Assembly: GCA_963738835.1 (NCBI GenBank)
Contig: CAVTYH010000005.1
Span: 62,001-126,000 of the forward strand
DNA from: CAVTYH01 sp963738835
GTDB taxonomy: Bacteria; Planctomycetota; Planctomycetia; Pirellulales; JADZDJ01
Reading direction: 5' to 3'
DNA length: 64,000 bases
Part shown: in pieces, positions 56,492 to 64,000 of the stretch
How positions within the stretch are numbered: position 1 is the first letter of the stretch
How the letters are laid out: each line of letters opens with the position of its first letter
Made by a program: the position numbers and the translations under genes
The notes under the pieces: generated by a model
The model's database searches: none
The model's input: only the letters and a program-made list of their open reading frames with translations
Told to the model about the DNA's origin: nothing

Positions 56492-58965
56492 ATGAAGCGA
56501 ACCAGACTTGCGATGATGATCGCCGCTGTTGTGTGTGGTGGCCTGCTCGGCTGGTTGGCTGCATCCGGACAGTTCAACACACCACTGCTCTCGGCAGCCG
56601 AGCCGCAAGCGGATGCTAAGACGGCGGACAAACTCGACCGCACGGTGCTGCCAATCCCGGAACCGAAGCCTGTACCAATCACGACACTCGATGCCCGCAA
56701 CGCCAAGGCTCCGCCGCGTTTCGAAGTGAAAGCCCCGAAGGGCGCACCCAATGTGCTGATCGTGCTGATCGACGACATGGGCTTTGGCCAAGCAAGCGCC
56801 TTCGGCGGACCGATCCACATGCCGACGCTAGAGCGATTGGCCAAAGGCGGGCTCAGCTACAATCAGTTCCACACGACGGCGCTTTGCTCACCGACTCGCG
56901 CTGCTCTTCTGACAGGGCGTAACCATCACGTCTGCAACATGGGCTCGATCACCGAGACCGCCACCGCGTTCCCCGGCCAGACCGGACAGCGACCCAATGC
57001 TGTCGCACCACTGGCCGAGATGTTGCGGCTCAACGGCTACAGCACGGCCGCGTTCGGCAAGTCGCACGAGACCGCCGCCTGGGAAGTGAGTCCGTCGGGC
57101 CCGACTGACCGCTGGCCGACACGCTCGGGCTTCGACCATTTCTACGGCTTCATCGGCGGCGAGACGAACCAATGGGCGCCGGCCATTTACGAGGACATGA
57201 GCCGCATCGAATTGCCGAAAGATCCGAATTACCACTTCATGACCGATATGACCAACCAGGCGATCAAATGGACGAGCGCCCAGAAAGCGCTAACACCGGA
57301 CAAGCCGTTTTTCACCTACTTCGCGCCGGGGCCACGCACGCGCCGCACCACGTACCGAAAGAGTGGATTGCCAAGTACAAAGGCAAGTTCGATCAGGGCT
57401 GGGACAAGCTTCGCGAAGAGACGCTGGCACGGCAGATCAAGCTCGGCGTTGTGCCCCCCGGCACCAAGCTCGCCCCCAAGCCCGAGGCAATCAAGGACTG
57501 GGATAAGCTAAGCGCCGACGAGAAAAAACTCTTTGCCCGCCAGATGGAAGTCTTCGCCGGCTACGGAGAGTATTGCGACTTTGAAGTCGGCCGGCTCATT
57601 CAGTCCCTTGAAGACATGGGCCAGTTGGACAACACACTTGTTTTCTACGAAGTCGGTGACAACGGCGCAAGCGCTGAGGGGAGCATGAACGGCCTTTTTA
57701 ATGAAATGACCTATTTCAACGGCGTGCCGGAATCCGTGGCTGATGTCCTCAAGCACTTTGACGATCTCGGTGGCCCAAACTCATACGGTCACTACGCCGC
57801 CGGTTGGGCCGTTGCCGGCGATGCGCCGTTCGAGTGGACGAAGCAGGTAGCCGGCACCTACGGCGGTTGTCGCAATCCGTTGGTTGTCCACTGGCCCAAG
57901 GGGATTGCGGCCAAAGGCGAAGTGCGGTCGCAATGGCATCACGTCATCGACATCGCGCCGACCATTCTGGAAGCGGCTGGGTTGCCCGAGCCCAAATCGG
58001 TGAACGGGACGCCACAGACGCCCATCGAAGGTGTCAGCATGGTTTACACCTTCGCTGATGCCAAGGCCAAGGACCGGCACAAGACTCAGTACTTCGAGAT
58101 CTTCGGTAACCGCGGCATCTACAACGACGGCTGGCTGGCCAACACCGTCCATCGCGCCGCGTGGGAAGGTACGCCACGCCATCCATTCCTCGAAGACAAG
58201 TGGGAACTCTACCATGTCGCAGAAGACTTTAGCTCGGCGAACGATCTGGCCGCGAAGAACCCCGAGAAGCTCAAGGAGCTACAGGCGCTTTTCCTGAAGG
58301 AAGCGGCCGCGAACCAGGCGTTGCCCCTCGACGATCGGACGCTTGATCGCATGAACGCCGCCCTTGTCGGCCGTCCCGATCTAATGGCCGGCCGCACGTC
58401 GCTCACGGTTTACGAGGGCATGATCGGGATGACGGAGAACGTCTTCATCAACACCAAGAACAGGTCGTTTACGATTACTGCCAACGTGGAGATACCGAAG
58501 GGGGGCGCCAACGGCGTAATCCTATCGCAGGCCGGGCGCTTCGGGGGTTTTAGCCTGTACCTGAAGGACGGCAAGCCGATGTACGCGTACAACTATCTTG
58601 GCCTACAGACGTATAAGATCGGCGCGACCGAGGCCATTCCCGCCGGCAAGGCGACCATCCGCTTTGAATTCGCGTATGACGGCGGTGGCCTGAGCAAAGG
58701 CGGCACCGGCACGATTCTCGTCAACGGCAAGAAGGTCGCCGAAGGAAAGATCGGGCGAACACAGGGAATGGTCTTCTCCGCAGATGAGGGCGCGGATGTC
58801 GGCCTGGACGGCGAAACCCCCGTGTCAGACGACTATAAGGAAGGCGACAATAAGTTCACCGGCAAAATTCAAAAAGTCACCATCGAGGTTGCGCCCGTGA
58901 AATTGGGCTCCGTGGATCGGGAAGAACTTCACAAGGTTAGTGTCGCCATCAAATCGGCGGAATGA
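56492..58965 (+). CDS. Arylsulfatase with C-terminal lectin-like domain, one frameshift
   Basis: About 824 residues. MKRTRLAMMIAAVVCGGLLG is an export signal. The sulfatase domain has NVLIVLIDDMGFGQASAFGG (metal-binding Asp pair) and TALCSPTRAALLTGRNHH, whose Cys is the formylglycine precursor (C-x-P-x-R). After a shift near 57325 it continues KEWIAKYKGKFDQGWDKLRE, FYEVGDNGASAEGS and VVHWPKGI. The last 180 residues (ITANVEIPKGGANGVILSQA on) look like a concanavalin/laminin-G-type domain. It removes sulfate from carbohydrates or other esters. Confidence 0.88.
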
Positions 58966-59171
58966 AACGAGCGATACGAAACCAACGCTTTACCACAGAC
59001 ACTTTGTCGCTAGAGTTTGCCTAATCGGTCGGGTGCATCATTTTGGAAATTCACTGCCTGTCGACAATCTGCTAGCACTTTTGCGTCGACGTTTGCAACA
59101 AGCAATTCAGCAAGTGCCACCCTGCTGCAGCGTCGATCTAAACAACAGACGACCCGATCACACTCCAGCAT
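58966..59171. other. Short spacer
   Basis: 206 bases between sulfatase 1 and the next barrel gene. No repeat or gene is recognised. Confidence 0.35.
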
Positions 59172-60169
59172 TTGCGGCGGCCGGCTGTGTCGAAGCCAAA
59201 TCTATTAACCGCCGCCGTTTTCTTCGCAACACTCGCGATTGCACTTGCCGGCGGCACGCGCACAGTTCGGGCACAAGTTTTCGCGTCCAGCTGGCAATCG
59301 AACCTCACGGTCATGATGCTATGCGCTGGACGATCGAGTTTCACTGTTGCCGCCGGTGGGCAACAACGGCGCGTTGTTTTCGATCGCACAAAACTACGGC
59401 TCAGGTAATCCACCGTCGCGAGAATCGCGTGCTGCGGACAATTCCAACTATTCAGCAGATTCATCGTCGGCTCGCCGCAACGATCCGGGAAGCTCCGAGC
59501 GGCTGATCGATCGCGTTACCAATCCCATCGCCTGGCTGATGCAATTTCGTTTTCGCGAAAGCTGGAACTGGCCGCTGAATGATACGGGCCCGGACTCGCA
59601 GACTTTCGAATTTCGCCCCACCATCCCCTTTAAAGCCTGGGATCAGGAAAACCTGCTCCGTATCACGGTGCCGTACAAAAATCAAGGCTCCGATAGTCCA
59701 GGTCTGGATAAGGTGCAAATCTTCGATGCGATTATGTTTGAGCCTGAGTGGGGAAAATGGGGCATCGGACCCGATATTCGTTTCGATTCCCGTCCAGCAC
59801 CGGTCAAGATGACATTTCAAATGGGTCCGGTGTTTGGCGCCGTTACCAAGATCCAAACATTGGACCTATGGCTTCATTTCTCAGAACTATTTGGGTGGCG
59901 ACAATTCTGAATCGCAAATTCAGCCTATTCTAGCCTACAAATTTAACGACCGGCTAGCGCTGGCCCTCGGCGACATGCAATTCAAATACAATTGGTCGGA
60001 TCGAATGTGGACACAATTGCCGCTGGGCTGCGAACTCGATTACATCGCCGATCTCTGGGGTCAGAAGATTCAGTGGTTCGTCAACCCGCAGTACAACTTT
60101 AAGAGCACATCCAGCAACTCTGGTTGGACGGTGTTTGTCGGCCTCGTGCTGCTGGTGCCCGGTGCGTAG
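59172..60169 (+). CDS. Outer-membrane beta-barrel protein (transporter/neuromedin U-like), frameshifts
   Basis: A TTG-started signal peptide (VSKPNLLTAAVFFATLAIAL ... VRAQ) opens the gene. After a shift near 59300-59350 the frame reads PPVGNNGALFSIAQNYGSGN, then QFRFRESWNWPLNDTGPDSQ and FRPTIPFKAWDQENLLRITV. A second shift near 59855 leads to YGFISQNYLGGDNSESQIQP and ALALGDMQFKYNWSDRMWTQ. About 330 residues. The pattern matches barrel proteins often labelled transporter or neuromedin U in environmental bacteria. The start codon is uncertain. Confidence 0.6.
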
Positions 60170-60506
60170 TCGATTGTTTTGATTTCATAAAGCCGCAGGC
60201 GGGCGATGTCGCAGGTAACAATCGTGCCATGGCATCGAATTTCTTCTGTCAGCGGCAGCGATAACCGCATCTTAAATCGACCAGCCGGTTACTTGACAGA
60301 TCGCGCAAATGTATCTTACCGTATCGGCGAGTGAACTGCTCGTGACGGGCAGTTCGAAACAATCTCAGATAACTGCGCGAGGGATCTTGTCGGTGCGCGG
60401 TTTTCTCCTCGGCCATGCTGGCCAAATGTGACGGTGTGCAGGTTCGCGCATCACGCTCTGATTTATTCAAAGCGTATCCGCGCTTTTCACCCACGAAGGA
60501 GGATTT
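60170..60506. other. Spacer upstream of sulfatase 2
   Basis: 337 bases without a credible gene. A good AAGGAGG ribosome binding site for the sulfatase is at its end (60496-60502). Confidence 0.4.
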
Positions 60507-62408
<1,902 letters not shown>

Positions 62409-62501
62409 TCGACTTTAACTGATTAAAACGAATCTCTTCATTTCCACGGTCAGCATTCGTTTCAGCGGCTTAGCTTGTGCGCTCGCATTTCGTAAACGCC
62501 G

Positions 62502-62904
62502 ATGAAAACCTTGCTTGCAATCACCGCGGTTGTTGAGGCGGCAACAGGAATGGCGCTGACGATATCGCCGTCGTTCGTCGCCGTCCTATTGCTCAACTCT
62601 CCCTTGGATACGCCGGCGGGCTTGGTAATTGGCCGCATTACCGGGGCCGCGCTGGTGGCGTTGGCCACCGATTGTTGGTTGGCGGAATGCAGTTCAGAAT
62701 CGCGCCGCACAGGGCTTGATAGCGGCCATGTTGCTCTATAATACGGCGGCCGTCGCAACGCTCCTCTACGCGGCTTTCGGTTTGCACATCGTGGGCATCG
62801 GATTGTGGCCCGGTGTCGTGCTTCACTTAGTTCTGGCCGTGTGGTGCATCATGTGTCTGTCAAAAAAGTCGGCACGTTTATTCAGCCGCTCTGCAATGAG
62901 GTGA
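62502..62904 (+). CDS. Small four-helix membrane protein, one frameshift
   Basis: About 133 residues when joined. MKTLLAITAVVEAATGMALT and two hydrophobic segments are in the first frame, to about ALATDCWLA. After a shift near 62690 the frame reads QNRAAQGLIAAMLLYNTAAV and TLLYAAFGLHIVGIGLWPGV, ending in a basic tail. Four helices in all. It sits between sulfatase 2 and the DUF3604 gene. The function is unknown. Confidence 0.6.
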
Positions 62905-63025
62905 AAGAAAATGGCTGCATCGTCGTCAGCATGAAGGACAATTGGAAAAATATTTTTCCATTTGACAAATAGCGGAATTCGTGAGAATTCCGACCGCTTT
63001 GGCACACAATTTTAAGGAGCCTTCA

Positions 63026-64000
63026 ATGAAAAACCTCCGATTGCCGTTGGTCCTAACCATCGTGGCGGTGGCGCTAACGGCGTATTTGCTCGCCACCAAC
63101 AACACGCCGCCAGCCTTGGCAGCGGATCAAGCCAAGGCGGCCCCACAGACCAGGCGCAGCAATCCAGGGCCGCGCCGAGCTTGTCCACCTCGACTCCAGA
63201 AGAACGCTCAAAAAACTTTTCGCCCTACTCGGACCGGAACTATCCAACCCGCGTTTTCTGGGGCGACCAGCATTTGCACACCTCCCGTTCGCCCGACGCC
63301 GGACTGGTGGGCGATCGGCTGGGTCCCGACGATGCCTATCGCTTTGCGCGGGGCGAACAGCTTCGCTCTTCCACAGGCCAGATGGTGCGACTAGAGCGGC
63401 CCTACGACTGGCTGGTCGTCTCGGATCACGCCGAATATCTCGGGCTTCCCCAGGCGTTCGCAGAAGGCGACCCGGACATTATGAAAACCGCCAGTGGCAA
63501 GAAATGGGCCGAGGATATTAAGAAAGGAGGCCAAGCCGGCTACGACGCCTTCGTCCAGATGACAGCCCAATTCGCCGATGGCAAGCCGAGCATTCCACGC
63601 GACGCCCTCACCAAGCTCTACCGCACCATCTGGGACGGGACCATTGAATCGGCCGATCGCTTCAACGAGCCCGGTAAGTTTACCGCCTTCGTTGGCTTCG
63701 AGTGGACGCAATCCATTAAGGGCAATAACCTCCACCGGATTGTCATGTTTCGCGACGGGGCGGAAAAAACCAAGCAGGTGCGGCCGTTTTCGGAGTTCGA
63801 CGGCACCGACCCGGAATCCTTGTGGAAGTACATGGCGGACTACGAACAGAAGACCGGCGGCCGCGTCCTGGCAATCGAGCACAATCCGAACCTCTCGTGC
63901 GGTCAGATGTTCGCCCCCAAGACCGATAGCGGCAAGCCGTTTGACCCCGTCTATGCGGCTATGCGCTCGCTTCGATCGACTGGCCGAGACCAGCCAATCG
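63026..64000 (+). CDS. DUF3604 protein, cut by the window end, frameshifts
   Basis: The ATG at 63026 has AAGGAG upstream and an export signal (MKNLRLPLVLTIVAVALTAY). A shift near 63165 moves into the conserved part: YPTRVFWGDQHLHTSRSPDA, RPYDWLVVSDHAEYLGLPQA, FVGFEWTQSIKGNNLHRIVM and LAIEHNPNLSCGQMF. The HLHT and DHAEY blocks resemble PHP-type metal sites. A further shift is likely near 63970. Family members are usually over 600 residues, so about half is visible. It often accompanies arylsulfatases, as here. Confidence 0.82.

Overview
The window looks like part of a planctomycete chromosome, most likely of the Pirellulales type. This is an inference from gene content: an rxxSLRTLF-type hypothetical protein, Cys-rich beta-barrel porins, sulfatases, 3-keto-disaccharide hydrolase (DUF1080), ThuA, Gfo/Idh/MocA and NHS-transporter genes, the ribH-nusB-ftsY order, and GC-rich coding DNA separated by spacers full of palindromic repeats.

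Layout. 30-7948 is a complete F1Fo ATP synthase operon (atpZ-like, an unknown membrane protein, then a, c, b, delta, alpha, gamma, beta, epsilon). 8.5-23.6 kb carries cysE, a heavily frameshifted EF-G-like gene, histidine genes (hisA-hisH on minus; hisD, hisC, hisB on plus), an OmpA-type lipoprotein, a prepilin peptidase, a decayed IS630-type element and a pyrophosphate-type phosphofructokinase. 23.7-31.7 kb carries accB-accC, larB, nnrD, a Tyr-rich secreted protein, tatC, a repeat-rich spacer and a PII gene. 32.4-36.2 kb holds two almost identical tandem genes for a Cys-rich outer-membrane barrel, each with its own terminator. 36.5-44.5 kb holds ribH-nusB-ftsY and a probable sugar-catabolism neighbourhood (ThuA, leucine-rich repeats, Gfo/Idh/MocA oxidoreductase, NHS transporter). 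44.6-51.3 kb is a tripartite RND efflux set (adaptor and pump on minus, divergent TolC on plus). 51.3-64 kb has two more porins, DUF1080, two sulfatases, another outer-membrane barrel and a DUF3604 gene cut by the window end.

Two general features stand out. First, about sixteen genes are broken only by small insertions or deletions, including the normally essential atpA, hisA and hisC. In the pieces read, the amino-acid signatures on both sides are intact, so base-level sequence or assembly errors explain most of this better than gene decay. Second, the spacers carry several families of palindromes and long inverted repeats, some of them inside operons.

No clearly new multi-gene defence or biosynthetic system is visible. 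The most interesting signal is the tandem porin pair: about 1.7 kb is identical apart from one silent base and one 2-base deletion, while the upstream regions have diverged. This suggests gene conversion. Each porin carries 24 cysteines in about 80 residues, and both genes share a conserved, structured upstream element.
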